Below are positions 48,179 to 64,000 of a DNA stretch of 64,000 nt, piece after piece. Location of the stretch: NCBI RefSeq assembly GCF_900111375.1, contig NZ_FOHB01000001.1:682001-746000 (forward strand), in the 5' to 3' direction. Position 1 is the stretch's first letter, and each line of letters starts with the position of its first letter. Source of the stretch: Pedococcus cremeus. Lineage in GTDB: Bacteria > Actinomycetota > Actinomycetes > Actinomycetales > Dermatophilaceae. The notes beneath the pieces were generated by a model. It saw nothing but the letters and a program-made list of their open reading frames with translations, was not told the origin of the DNA and did not search any database. The position numbers and the translations under genes are program-made.

Positions 48179-49685
48179 GCGCCATCGTGCCGGTCTCGAT
48201 GTAGCGCTGGTGCCAGCTGAGGGCCTCTCCGAGCAGGTGCGGGGTGTGCCGCCCCCACGCACCGGCCGTCGCCCGCTCGAGGTAGTCGTGCAGCATCGGC
48301 CGGTATGCCGGGTGCGCGCACTGCTCGATGATCCGGGCGGCGCGGCGCCGCGGGGCGAGCCCGCGCAGGTCGGCGAGGCCCTGCTCGGTGATGACGACGT
48401 CGACGTCGTGCTCGGTGTGGTCGACGTGCGAGACCATCGGCACGATGCAGGACAGCGCGCCTCCCTTCGCGGTCGACGGCGTCACGAACGTGGAGATGTA
48501 GGCGTTGCGCGCGAAGTCGCCGGAGCCGCCGATGCCGTTCTGGATCCGTGAGCCCATGACGTGCGTGGAGTTCACGTTGCCGTAGATGTCGGCCTCGATC
48601 ATCCCGTTGCTCGCAATGACGCCGAGCCGGCGGATCACCTCGGGGTGGTTGGAGATCTCCTGCGGCCGCAGGACGATCCGGTCACGGAAGAAGGCCACGT
48701 TGTCGTTGAAGCGCTCGATCCCGGCCGGGCTCAGCGAGAAGGCGGTGGCCGACGCGAGGGTGATGGTGCCCGACTCGAGGAGGTCGAGCATGCCGTCCTG
48801 CAGCACCTCGGTGTAGGCGGTGAGGCCGGTGCGCCCGCTGTCGGCGAGGCCCGCGAGGACCGCGTTGGCGATGTTGCCGACTCCCGACTGCAGGGGCAGC
48901 AGGCCCGGCGGGATGCGCCCCGACGCGACCTCGCGGTCGAGGAACTCGATGAAGTGGGCGGCGATCGCCCGCGACTCGGCGTCGGGGTCCTTGAAGGCCG
49001 AGTTCCGGTCGGGCGCGTGGGTCTCGACGACGGCCACGACCTTCTCGGGCGGGCACCGGAACCGCGGCACCCCGATCCGGTCGCCGGGCTCGGTGATCAT
49101 GATCGGCTGGCGGTGCGGCGGCAGGGCGGTGCCGTAGTAGATGTCGTGCATGCCGTCGAGCTCCAGCGGCTGCCACGAGTTCACCTCGAGGATGACGGCG
49201 TCGGCCTGGTCGATCCACGTCTTGTTGTTGCCGACCGAGCTCGACGGGATGAGGTCGCCGTCCTCGGTGATCCCGGAGACCTCCACGAGGGCGACGTCGA
49301 GGTGGCCGAGGAAGCCCTCCCACACCATCTGGGCGACGTGCGAGAGGTGCACGTCGATGTACTCCATCGTGCCGGCGTTGATCTTGGCGCGGCTGACCGG
49401 GTCGGACTGGTAGGGCAGGCGGAGCTCGATGCCATCGGCCTCCGCCAGGGCCCCGTCGAGCTCGGGAGCGGTCGAGGCACCGGTCCAGACGCCGATGCGG
49501 AAGTCCTCGCCGCGCGCCCGGTGCTCCCCCATGAGCGCGGCCAGCGCCTGGGGCACCGCCTTGGGGTAGCCGGCGCCGGTGAACCCGCTCATGCCGACGT
49601 TCTGACCGGGCCGGATGAGGGCGGCCGCGTCCCGGGCCGACATGACTTTCCGTCGCAGCCCCGCATGGGCGATCCGCGTGCTCAT
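48132..49685 (-). CDS. acetyl-CoA hydrolase/transferase family protein (succinyl-CoA:acetate CoA-transferase type)
   Basis: A 517-residue class I CoA-transferase. It has GQNVGMSGFTGAGYPKAVPQ near the N-terminus, SGVGNIANAVLAGL and the active-site Glu293 in AYTEVLQDGMLDLL, then IYGNVNSTHVMGSRIQNGIG and VVITEQGLADLRGL. This matches the SucC/AarC-type enzymes that move CoA from succinyl-CoA to acetate. Together with the neighbouring lactate oxidase it suggests a lactate-to-acetyl-CoA route, which is inference. It converges on and overlaps the oxidase gene. One GTATGCCG site lies within (48303-48310). Confidence 0.9.
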   Translation of the reverse strand: MSTRIAHAGLRRKVMSARDAAALIRPGQNVGMSGFTGAGYPKAVPQALAALMGEHRARGEDFRIGVWTGASTAPELDGALAEADGIELRLPYQSDPVSRAKINAGTMEYIDVHLSHVAQMVWEGFLGHLDVALVEVSGITEDGDLIPSSSVGNNKTWIDQADAVILEVNSWQPLELDGMHDIYYGTALPPHRQPIMITEPGDRIGVPRFRCPPEKVVAVVETHAPDRNSAFKDPDAESRAIAAHFIEFLDREVASGRIPPGLLPLQSGVGNIANAVLAGLADSGRTGLTAYTEVLQDGMLDLLESGTITLASATAFSLSPAGIERFNDNVAFFRDRIVLRPQEISNHPEVIRRLGVIASNGMIEADIYGNVNSTHVMGSRIQNGIGGSGDFARNAYISTFVTPSTAKGGALSCIVPMVSHVDHTEHDVDVVITEQGLADLRGLAPRRRAARIIEQCAHPAYRPMLHDYLERATAGAWGRHTPHLLGEALSWHQRYIETGTMALTPAAAAPLRPTAPS

Positions 49686-49831
49686 CTGCTGTCCTCCGCC
49701 ACCGGCACCAGCGCCGGCGCCGCCAGTCTAGGGCGGCCGCCGTCATGCCCCTCGAGAGCCCCGGCGACAGGCGACGACCAACAGGCAAAGACGAGGACGC
49801 GGCATACCGGCTCGTGGGCCGGGAACGCCGA

Positions 49832-49861
49832 AGGGCCCCGCAGCAGAAGCTGCGGGGCCCT
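49832..49861 (-). terminator. terminator of the str operon after tuf
   Basis: A perfect 13-bp stem (49832-49844 with 49849-49861, AGGGCCCCGCAGC) with a tetraloop, 46 bp after the tuf stop codon on the minus strand. No T-run follows. A single reverse GTATGCCG site (49800-49807) lies just downstream. Confidence 0.82.
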
Positions 49862-49906
49862 CCAGTTGCTCGGAGCGTCAGATCACTGTGACGGAGTCGT
49901 CAGGTG

Positions 49907-51103
49907 TTACTTGGTGATCTTGGTGACGCGGCCGGCGCCCACGGTGCGGCCACCCTCGCGGATCGCGAACTTGAGGCCCTCCTCCATGGCGATCGGCTGG
50001 ATGAGCTCGACGTTCATCTCGGTGTTGTCACCGGGCATGACCATCTCGGTGCCCTCGGGCAGGTGGACAACGCCGGTCACGTCAGTCGTACGGAAGTAGA
50101 ACTGCGGACGGTAGTTGTCGTAGAACGGCGTGTGACGGCCGCCCTCGTCCTTGGACAGGATGTAGACGTTCGCCTCGAACTCGGTGTGCGGGGTGATCGA
50201 GCCCGGCTTCACGACGACCTGGCCGCGCTCGACGTCCTCGCGCTTGGTGCCGCGGAGGAGCAGACCGACGTTCTCGCCCGCACGACCCTCGTCGAGGAGC
50301 TTGCGGAACATCTCGATGCCGGTGACGGTGGTCTTGGCCGGCGGGCCGGTGTGGATGCCGACGATCTCGACCTCCTCGTTGACCTTGAGGACACCGCGCT
50401 CGATACGGCCGGTGACAACGGTGCCACGACCGGTGATGGTGAAGACGTCCTCGACGGGCATGAGGAACGGCTTGTCGACCTCACGCTCGGGCTCCGGGAT
50501 GGCCTCGTCGACCGCGTCCATGAGGTTCAGCACGGACTGGCCCCACTCGGCGTCGCCCTCGAGGGCCTTCAGCGCGGAGACCTTGACGACCGGAAGGTCG
50601 TCGCCCGGGAACTCGTAGGACGACAGCAGCTCACGGACCTCCATCTCGACGAGCTCGAGGATCTCCTCGTCGTCGACCATGTCGGCCTTGTTGAGGGCCA
50701 CGACGATGTAGGGAACGCCGACCTGGCGGGCCAGGAGGACGTGCTCCTTCGTCTGCGGCATCGGGCCGTCGGTGGCGGCGACCACGAGGATCGCGCCGTC
50801 CATCTGGGCCGCACCCGTGATCATGTTCTTCACGTAGTCGGCGTGACCCGGGCAGTCGACGTGAGCGTAGTGACGCTTCTCCGTCTGGTACTCGATGTGC
50901 GCGATGGAGATGGTGATACCGCGCTGCTTCTCCTCGGGCGCCTTGTCGATGTCCTCGAACGCGAACTGCGGGTTCAGGTCCGGGTACTTGTCGTGCAGGA
51001 CCTTGGAGATCGCTGCCGTCAGCGTCGTCTTACCGTGGTCGATGTGACCGATGGTGCCGATGTTGACGTGCGGCTTAGTCCGCTCGAACTTTGCCTTCGC
51101 CAC
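49907..51103 (-). CDS. tuf: elongation factor Tu
   Basis: EF-Tu brings aminoacyl-tRNA to the ribosome. The 398-residue product has the P-loop [10 protein letters not shown] (19-28), [22 protein letters not shown], and the C-terminal domains with [13 protein letters not shown] and [14 protein letters not shown]. The start is GTG 51103. It is the last gene of the str operon, 110 bp after fusA, with a hairpin terminator behind it. Confidence 0.98.
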   Translation of the reverse strand: MAKAKFERTKPHVNIGTIGHIDHGKTTLTAAISKVLHDKYPDLNPQFAFEDIDKAPEEKQRGITISIAHIEYQTEKRHYAHVDCPGHADYVKNMITGAAQMDGAILVVAATDGPMPQTKEHVLLARQVGVPYIVVALNKADMVDDEEILELVEMEVRELLSSYEFPGDDLPVVKVSALKALEGDAEWGQSVLNLMDAVDEAIPEPEREVDKPFLMPVEDVFTITGRGTVVTGRIERGVLKVNEEVEIVGIHTGPPAKTTVTGIEMFRKLLDEGRAGENVGLLLRGTKREDVERGQVVVKPGSITPHTEFEANVYILSKDEGGRHTPFYDNYRPQFYFRTTDVTGVVHLPEGTEMVMPGDNTEMNVELIQPIAMEEGLKFAIREGGRTVGAGRVTKITK

Positions 51104-51213
51104 TGGTGGTCCTCCTCAGGACTGTTTTGTGTTACGCCGTACGACCAGGCAGGACGTGGCGCCGTTTGTGGGTGGGTGTAACTGATCGCGGTGTGCGACC
51201 GGCATCCTACCGG

Positions 51214-53331
<2,118 letters not shown>

Positions 53332-53402
53332 TGTGATCGTCTCATCTCGTTCGTTGCGAAAGCTGTGGTGCGGTGCCTCAGGACGGAACAAGGGCAGCCG
53401 CT

Positions 53403-53443
53403 GCGGTATGCCGCGGGCGTCAGGGGCGCCCGCGGCATACCGC
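53403..53443 (-). repeat. inverted GTATGCCG hairpin between rpsG and fusA
   Basis: A perfect 17-bp stem (53403-53419 with 53427-53443) and a 7-nt loop, each arm carrying GCGGTATGCCGCGGGCG or its complement. It starts 7 bp after the rpsG stop inside the str operon and ends about 70 bp before the fusA start. No T-run. It could be a partial terminator or an mRNA-processing or stabilising hairpin. Confidence 0.85.
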
Positions 53444-53449
53444 TCGCTG

Positions 53450-53920
53450 TCACCAGCGGTAGTGCGCGAAGGCCTTGTTGGACTCGGCCATCTTGTGGGT
53501 GTCCTCGCGACGCTTCACGGAAGCGCCGAGGCCGTTGGAGGCGTCGAGGATCTCGTTCATGAGGCGCTCGGTCATGGTCTTCTCACGACGCTGGCGCGAG
53601 TAGCCCACCATCCAGCGCAGCGCCAGGGTGGTGGCGCGGCCGGGCTTGACCTCGATCGGCACCTGGTAGGTCGCACCACCGACGCGGCGGGACTTGACCT
53701 CCAGGGTCGGCTTGATGTTGTCGAGCGCGCGCTTGAGGGTCACGACGGGGTCGGTGCCGGTCTTGTCGCGGCAGCCCTCGAGGGCGCCGTAGACGATGTG
53801 CTCGGCGATCGACTTCTTGCCGTCGAGGAGGATCTTGTTGACCAGCTGGGTCACCAGCGGGGACTGGAAGACCGGGTCGACGACGAGGGGGCGCTTCGGC
53901 GCGGGTCCCTTGCGAGGCAT
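53450..53920 (-). CDS. rpsG: 30S ribosomal protein S7
   Basis: S7 starts assembly of the 30S head and contacts E-site tRNA; it is the str-operon repressor in E. coli. The 156-residue product begins [20 protein letters not shown], has [20 protein letters not shown] and [20 protein letters not shown], and ends in [15 protein letters not shown]. The ATG overlaps the rpsL stop by one base (TAATG). Confidence 0.98.
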   Translation of the reverse strand: MPRKGPAPKRPLVVDPVFQSPLVTQLVNKILLDGKKSIAEHIVYGALEGCRDKTGTDPVVTLKRALDNIKPTLEVKSRRVGGATYQVPIEVKPGRATTLALRWMVGYSRQRREKTMTERLMNEILDASNGLGASVKRREDTHKMAESNKAFAHYRW

Positions 53921-54294
53921 TACTTCTTCTCCATCTTCGCGCCGTAACGGGAGCGGGCCTGCTTGCGGTTCTTCACACCCTGGGTGTCGAGCGAACCGCG
54001 CACGATCTTGTAGCGGACGCCGGGGAGGTCCTTCACACGGCCACCACGCACGAGCACGATCGAGTGCTCCTGCAGGTTGTGGCCGACACCCGGGATGTAC
54101 GCCGTGACCTCGATGCCGCTGGTGAGGCGCACACGGGCGACCTTGCGCAGGGCAGAGTTCGGCTTCTTGGGGGTGGTGGTGTACACGCGGGTGCACACAC
54201 CACGACGCTGGGGCGAGCCCTTCAGGGCCGGCGTCTTGGTCTTGTCGACCTTGTCCTGGCGCCCCTTGCGCACCAGCTGGTTGATCGTAGGCAA
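53920..54294 (-). CDS. rpsL: 30S ribosomal protein S12
   Basis: S12 controls decoding accuracy. The 124-residue product is [20 protein letters not shown] and on, with the [20 protein letters not shown] and [14 protein letters not shown] loops. Lys43 and Lys88, the usual sites of streptomycin-resistance mutations, are both lysine, so the allele looks streptomycin-sensitive. The start is TTG 54294 with GGAGAA upstream; it is the only start that gives the invariant N-terminus. First gene of the str operon. Confidence 0.98.
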   Translation of the reverse strand: MPTINQLVRKGRQDKVDKTKTPALKGSPQRRGVCTRVYTTTPKKPNSALRKVARVRLTSGIEVTAYIPGVGHNLQEHSIVLVRGGRVKDLPGVRYKIVRGSLDTQGVKNRKQARSRYGAKMEKK

Positions 54295-54547
54295 CCTGTT
54301 CTCCGTACGTCGATGTTCTGTCGATGCCGGCGGGACCTGCCCTCCGGCACTCCTTGGTCTGACCGTCTCCGACCCCCGAACTCGGGTGTGTCTTCGACGG
54401 CGCTCTCCCCTGCACTCCCCACGCACGACCATTCCTGCTTCGGTTGTGGGGTGCCCGGCGAGAGGTTCCGGCCGCTCGACCTGGGGACCCGCTGAGGGCC
54501 TGCCCCGGTCTGCAGCCTGTCGTGCCCGAGGCGCACCTCAGACACAG
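54295..54547 (-). promoter_or_regulatory. str operon leader with conserved 27-nt element
   Basis: A leader of about 250 nt precedes rpsL; the 307 bp between rpsL and the methyltransferase gene hold no coding sequence I can support. Positions 54366-54392 match the S10 leader element at 45329-45355 (24 of 27 bases), about 72 nt before the rpsL start. A second hairpin, GCCGG/CCGGC, lies between it and the gene. Near the transcription start the RNA strand reads TTTGAACACTG, which resembles a boxA antitermination site if transcription begins a little upstream. Confidence 0.55.
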
Positions 54548-54553
54548 TGTTCA

Positions 54554-54586
54554 AAGATACCGCCTGCCCGGTGGCCCTCCAAATCG
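54554..54586 (-). promoter_or_regulatory. promoter of the str operon
   Basis: On the minus strand TTGGAG (54577-54582), a 17-bp spacer and TATCTT (54554-54559). The -35 lies in CGATTTGGAG (54577-54586), the element shared with rplM and rpsJ at the same distance from the -10. The bases after the -10 (TGAACACTG) also resemble those at rplM (TGAGCACTG). Confidence 0.7.
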
Positions 54587-54601
54587 GTGACGGCTCGTCC
54601 G

Positions 54602-55345
54602 TCAACCCCGCCACGCCGTTCGACCTGCGGGACGACGCCGTCCGGTCGCCCCGGACGACGCAGCCGGTCGCCCCGGACGACGCAGCCGGTAGAGCGCGTA
54701 GTCGAGGCTCCGGCCCTCCCGCTCGACCACCACGACGAGCTCGGCGACCTCGTCACCCTCGCCGGCGACGGCCTCGAGCCCACCGAGCAGGGCCGGGGCC
54801 CGGTGCGACGACCAGACCACCAGCGCTCCCCCGGGCCGCACCGCAGCCCGGGCCGCCGCCAGGGCCGGGCCGTCGTAGAGGGCGGCGTTGTGCGCGTGCA
54901 CCAGGAAGTCGGGCCCGTTGTCGACGTCGAGCAGCACGAGGTCCCACGGCCCCCGGGGGCCGTCCCGGCCGAGCAGCACGTCGACCACGTCGGCGACGTG
55001 CAGCGAGCAGCGGGGCCCCTCCAGGCCGGCCAGCTCGGGCACGAGCGACTCGCGCGCCCAGCGCACCAGCGGCTCGGCCAGCTCGACCACGTCGAGGTGC
55101 TCCACGCGGGAGTCGGCGAGCACGGCCCGGGCGGTGAAGCCCAGTCCCAGCCCACCGTCGAGCACCCGGCGCGGACCGGGCACCTCCGCCAGCGCCACCT
55201 CGGCCAGCAGCCGCTCGGTGCTGGTGTCCACGGTGTCCATGGCGAACGCGCCGTCGACCACCAGCTCGAGCACCTCACCCCGGCGCCGCAGGGCGACCTC
55301 GCCGTGCGGGGTGTCCTCCCGCGCGACCGTCACCGCACTCTCCAC
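54602..55345 (-). CDS. spermidine-synthase-like SAM-dependent methyltransferase fold protein
   Basis: A 247-residue Rossmann-fold protein resembling the spermidine synthase/methyltransferase superfamily. The nucleotide-binding part is RVLDGGLGLGFTARAVLADS, followed by HLDVVELAEPLVRWARESLV, an acidic LVLLDVDNGPDFLVHAHNAA and LRPGG-like GAALVVWSSH. The N-terminal beta region has LRRRGEVLELVVDGAFAMDT. The substrate is unknown; the spermidine synthase active-site pattern is not clear, so methyl transfer is more likely. GTG 55345 is the chosen start; codons further upstream run into the rpoC terminator palindrome. Confidence 0.72.
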   Translation of the reverse strand: MESAVTVAREDTPHGEVALRRRGEVLELVVDGAFAMDTVDTSTERLLAEVALAEVPGPRRVLDGGLGLGFTARAVLADSRVEHLDVVELAEPLVRWARESLVPELAGLEGPRCSLHVADVVDVLLGRDGPRGPWDLVLLDVDNGPDFLVHAHNAALYDGPALAAARAAVRPGGALVVWSSHRAPALLGGLEAVAGEGDEVAELVVVVEREGRSLDYALYRLRRPGRPAASSGATGRRRPAGRTAWRG

Positions 55346-55397
55346 CAGGCCCCTCCCCCAGTCGTCCCCACCCGACCAACGCCCTCGACCAACGCCA

Positions 55398-55442
55398 AGG
55401 GGCGGGTATGCCGTGTGGTGACCACACGGCATACCCGCCCCT
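55398..55442 (-). terminator. 45-bp perfect palindrome terminator after rpoC
   Basis: Two 22-bp arms (55398-55419 and 55421-55442) are perfectly complementary around a single central G. Each arm contains GGTATGCCG or its complement. It begins 28 bp after the rpoC stop on the minus strand. There is no T-run, but this is the most stable hairpin in the window and stands where the rpoBC operon should end. In DNA it could also extrude as a cruciform or bind a dimeric protein. Confidence 0.8.
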
Positions 55443-55469
55443 GGTGGGCGTTCAGCCCTCAGTCGAGGC

Positions 55470-59351
<3,882 letters not shown>

Positions 59352-59416
59352 GTGGTTCCTTCTCTCGTGTCTCTGGGAAAATCAGGTGGTCTGATCGGTC
59401 ATGGTTGTCCGTCGGT

Positions 59417-59475
59417 GGCCGGTATGCCGCGGGGCTCGCCTTCGCGGGGAAGGTGCCGTGCGCGGCATACCGGCC
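59417..59475 (-). repeat. inverted GTATGCCG hairpin between rpoB and rpoC
   Basis: A perfect 15-bp stem (59417-59431 with 59461-59475, GGCCGGTATGCCGCG) with a 29-nt loop that is itself GC-rich. It begins 6 bp after the rpoB stop. Both genes must be made in similar amounts, so it is unlikely to be a full terminator; it may mark an mRNA processing or pausing site. Confidence 0.8.
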
Positions 59476-59480
59476 TCCTG

Positions 59481-62954
<3,474 letters not shown>

Positions 62955-63105
62955 GGATGGTCCTTCCACGGGCCTTTGAAACTGAGGTCTGCACTGGCGC
63001 CGGCTCTCGGCCCCTCGCGAAGGCCGCCAAAGAGAACGTGCGGGAAGGCACGACCGGAGCTGGCGGGCTCAGCGGGGGAACGAGGACAGGGCAGCGCAAA
63101 GCGAC

Positions 63106-63136
63106 AGCATACCCGCATCAGGGCACGATAGTCCAA
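63106..63136 (-). promoter_or_regulatory. candidate promoter of rpoBC
   Basis: On the minus strand TTGGAC (63131-63136), a 19-bp spacer and TATGCT (63106-63111), with GGG before the -10. The predicted leader is about 145 nt. The CGATTTGG element of the r-protein promoters is not present. The rest of the 414-bp gap between rpoB and the next gene (63137-63368) is GC-rich and shows no gene or clear structure. Confidence 0.45.
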
Positions 63137-63368
63137 CCGTGTCCAGTGGGCCCGTCGATCTGCACAGGCTCCCCGTCGACGGGAGTCCGGACCAGCCGGC
63201 CGACGGGTACGTCGGGCGCGGGGTCCTCGCGACGCAGACGAGGATGGCGGCAGCCGCGCCGTCCGTCAAGGCTCCCGCCCCGACCGGCGCGCCGCGCCGG
63301 GGTCCGGGGCGGGCGCGACGGCCGCGTCTGTGCAGGTCAGCGGGGCTGTGGCTGCTGTCGGCGAGGGC

Positions 63369-63917
63369 CTAGAAGGCCTGCACCTGCGAGACCAGCCAGC
63401 GGTCACCGACCCTGGTCATGGTCGCGATCACGCGGTTCTGGTCGATGGCGGGCTTGGTGGCGTCGGCCCCGACGGTGGCCTGGTTGACGAAGGCGAGGAC
63501 CTTCACCTTGCCGTCGGACTGCTCCATGACGCCGACGTCGGACACCCGGGCCTGCACCACGGTCTTGTTCTTGACCGCCAGCGGCTTGATGTCCTTGTCC
63601 ATCGCCTGGCTGAACTCACCCTTGAACGGCCCGGTCAGCAGGCCCTCGATCCGCGCGGCCTGCGCGTCGATGGTCTTGTAGTTGTAGCTGAGCATCTGCT
63701 CGATGGAGGCGCGGGCGGTGCTGGTGGCGGCCCGGGTCTGGGCCTCCTGGCCCGACGGGTCGGTCAGCGCCACCCCGGTCGCGCCCGCCAGCAGGAGCAC
63801 GGCCGCGCCGAGCCCGATGGCGGGCGCCAGCAGCCGCCGTCGCCCTCCCCCGGTGCCTCCGGCCTCCTGCTGGGTGGACGTCGCCACCGGCTGCACCTTT
63901 ATCGGGTCACCCGACAA
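63369..63917 (-). CDS. Mce-associated-type membrane protein
   Basis: A 182-residue single-pass protein like the Mce-associated membrane proteins of actinobacteria: a short cytoplasmic N-terminus, a membrane helix (LLAPAIGLGAAVLLLAGATG, about 30-49), then an extracytoplasmic domain with IEQMLSYNYKTIDAQAARIE, GEFSQAMDKDIKPLAVKNKT and the end RVGDRWLVSQVQAF. No mce genes are seen in this window, so it stands alone. The start is uncertain: TTG 63917 is given, but GTG 63896 or GTG 63887 (with AAAGG upstream) are possible, and the TTG lies inside an inverted repeat. Confidence 0.7.
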   Translation of the reverse strand: MSGDPIKVQPVATSTQQEAGGTGGGRRRLLAPAIGLGAAVLLLAGATGVALTDPSGQEAQTRAATSTARASIEQMLSYNYKTIDAQAARIEGLLTGPFKGEFSQAMDKDIKPLAVKNKTVVQARVSDVGVMEQSDGKVKVLAFVNQATVGADATKPAIDQNRVIATMTRVGDRWLVSQVQAF

Positions 63918-63971
63918 AGGTGCGCTTCCCCCGTCGTGGCACGTGGAGGCAAGTGCCTCTTTGTCGGGTGA
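63907..63971. repeat. long inverted repeat at the start of the Mce-associated-type gene
   Basis: TCACCCGACAAAG (63907-63919) and CTTTGTCGGGTGA (63959-63971) are perfect 13-bp complements 39 bp apart. The inner copy overlaps a shorter palindrome, TCGGGT-C-ACCCGA (63902-63914). The repeats flank the probable start region of the gene, so they may be paired operators or two divergent promoter elements. The window ends soon after, so the upstream gene is not seen. Confidence 0.6.
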
Positions 63972-64000
63972 AGCCGCGGCGCCGGGTGACGCCGGGGAGG

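Noticed and set aside
46886-49685. Horizontally acquired island between str and S10
   Set aside because: Base composition and codon use look like the neighbours, no integrase, tRNA or direct repeats flank it, and a GTATGCCG site lies within, so it appears native.
54295-54601. Small protein gene in the str leader
   Set aside because: Open frames here lack ribosome sites and run through the conserved leader element; a regulatory leader explains the region better.

Overview
This window comes from a high-G+C actinobacterium. The gene order (ispH-xseA-xseB, DUF4245-glpX, rplM-rpsI-glmM, rpoBC-str-S10-spc-alpha), the frequent GTG/TTG starts, the short-lid adenylate kinase, the long rpoC insertion and the L17 with a C-terminal extension all fit Actinobacteria. 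My best guess at family level is Intrasporangiaceae (Terrabacter/Janibacter-like); this is inference from gene content, not a database result.

Layout. 1-9 kb is central metabolism and DNA repair: partial ispH, a VOC-fold protein, exonuclease VII (xseA, xseB), a DUF4245 membrane protein divergent from glpX, a PfkB sugar kinase coupled to glpX, class I fumarase with a beta-carbonic anhydrase, and a LuxR-type regulator. 9-11.5 kb holds glmM and rpsI-rplM on the minus strand. 11.7-27 kb is the most accessory part: a regulator plus MFS exporter under an array of GTGCACAA-type sites, two cupins, an LmeA-like lipid-binding protein, a divergent MarR/MFS pair, a 1,925-residue secreted two-catalytic-domain amylopullulanase, an ABC-F ATPase, a divergent TetR/cupin pair and a secreted protein of unknown function.

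From 27 to 63 kb nearly everything is on the minus strand and builds the gene-expression machinery. Read in the direction of transcription it is rpoB-rpoC, a methyltransferase, rpsL-rpsG-fusA-tuf, then an insertion of metabolic genes (CoA-transferase, FMN-dependent 2-hydroxyacid oxidase, YihY/BrkB membrane protein), then rpsJ through rplQ and truA. secY, adk, map, infA and rpmJ lie in their usual places. A decayed mycothiol-dependent-enzyme-like gene sits between map and infA. The last gene is a Mce-associated-type membrane protein upstream of rpoB.

The strongest non-gene signals are: (i) an 8-mer, GTATGCCG, counted by eye 30 times in 64 kb on either strand, in coding and intergenic DNA, with five inverted pairs making long hairpins, three of them inside essential operons; (ii) a shared CGATTTGG element at the -35 position of the rplM, rpsL and rpsJ promoters, with a variant at infA; (iii) a 27-nt leader element, 24/27 identical between the rpsL and rpsJ leaders; (iv) many genes whose -10 hexamer lies 6-7 nt before the start codon, implying leaderless mRNAs; and (v) short tandem repeats with a 13- or 15-nt period carrying TGA, placed after stop codons. 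No tRNA, rRNA, CRISPR array, insertion sequence or prophage was recognised.
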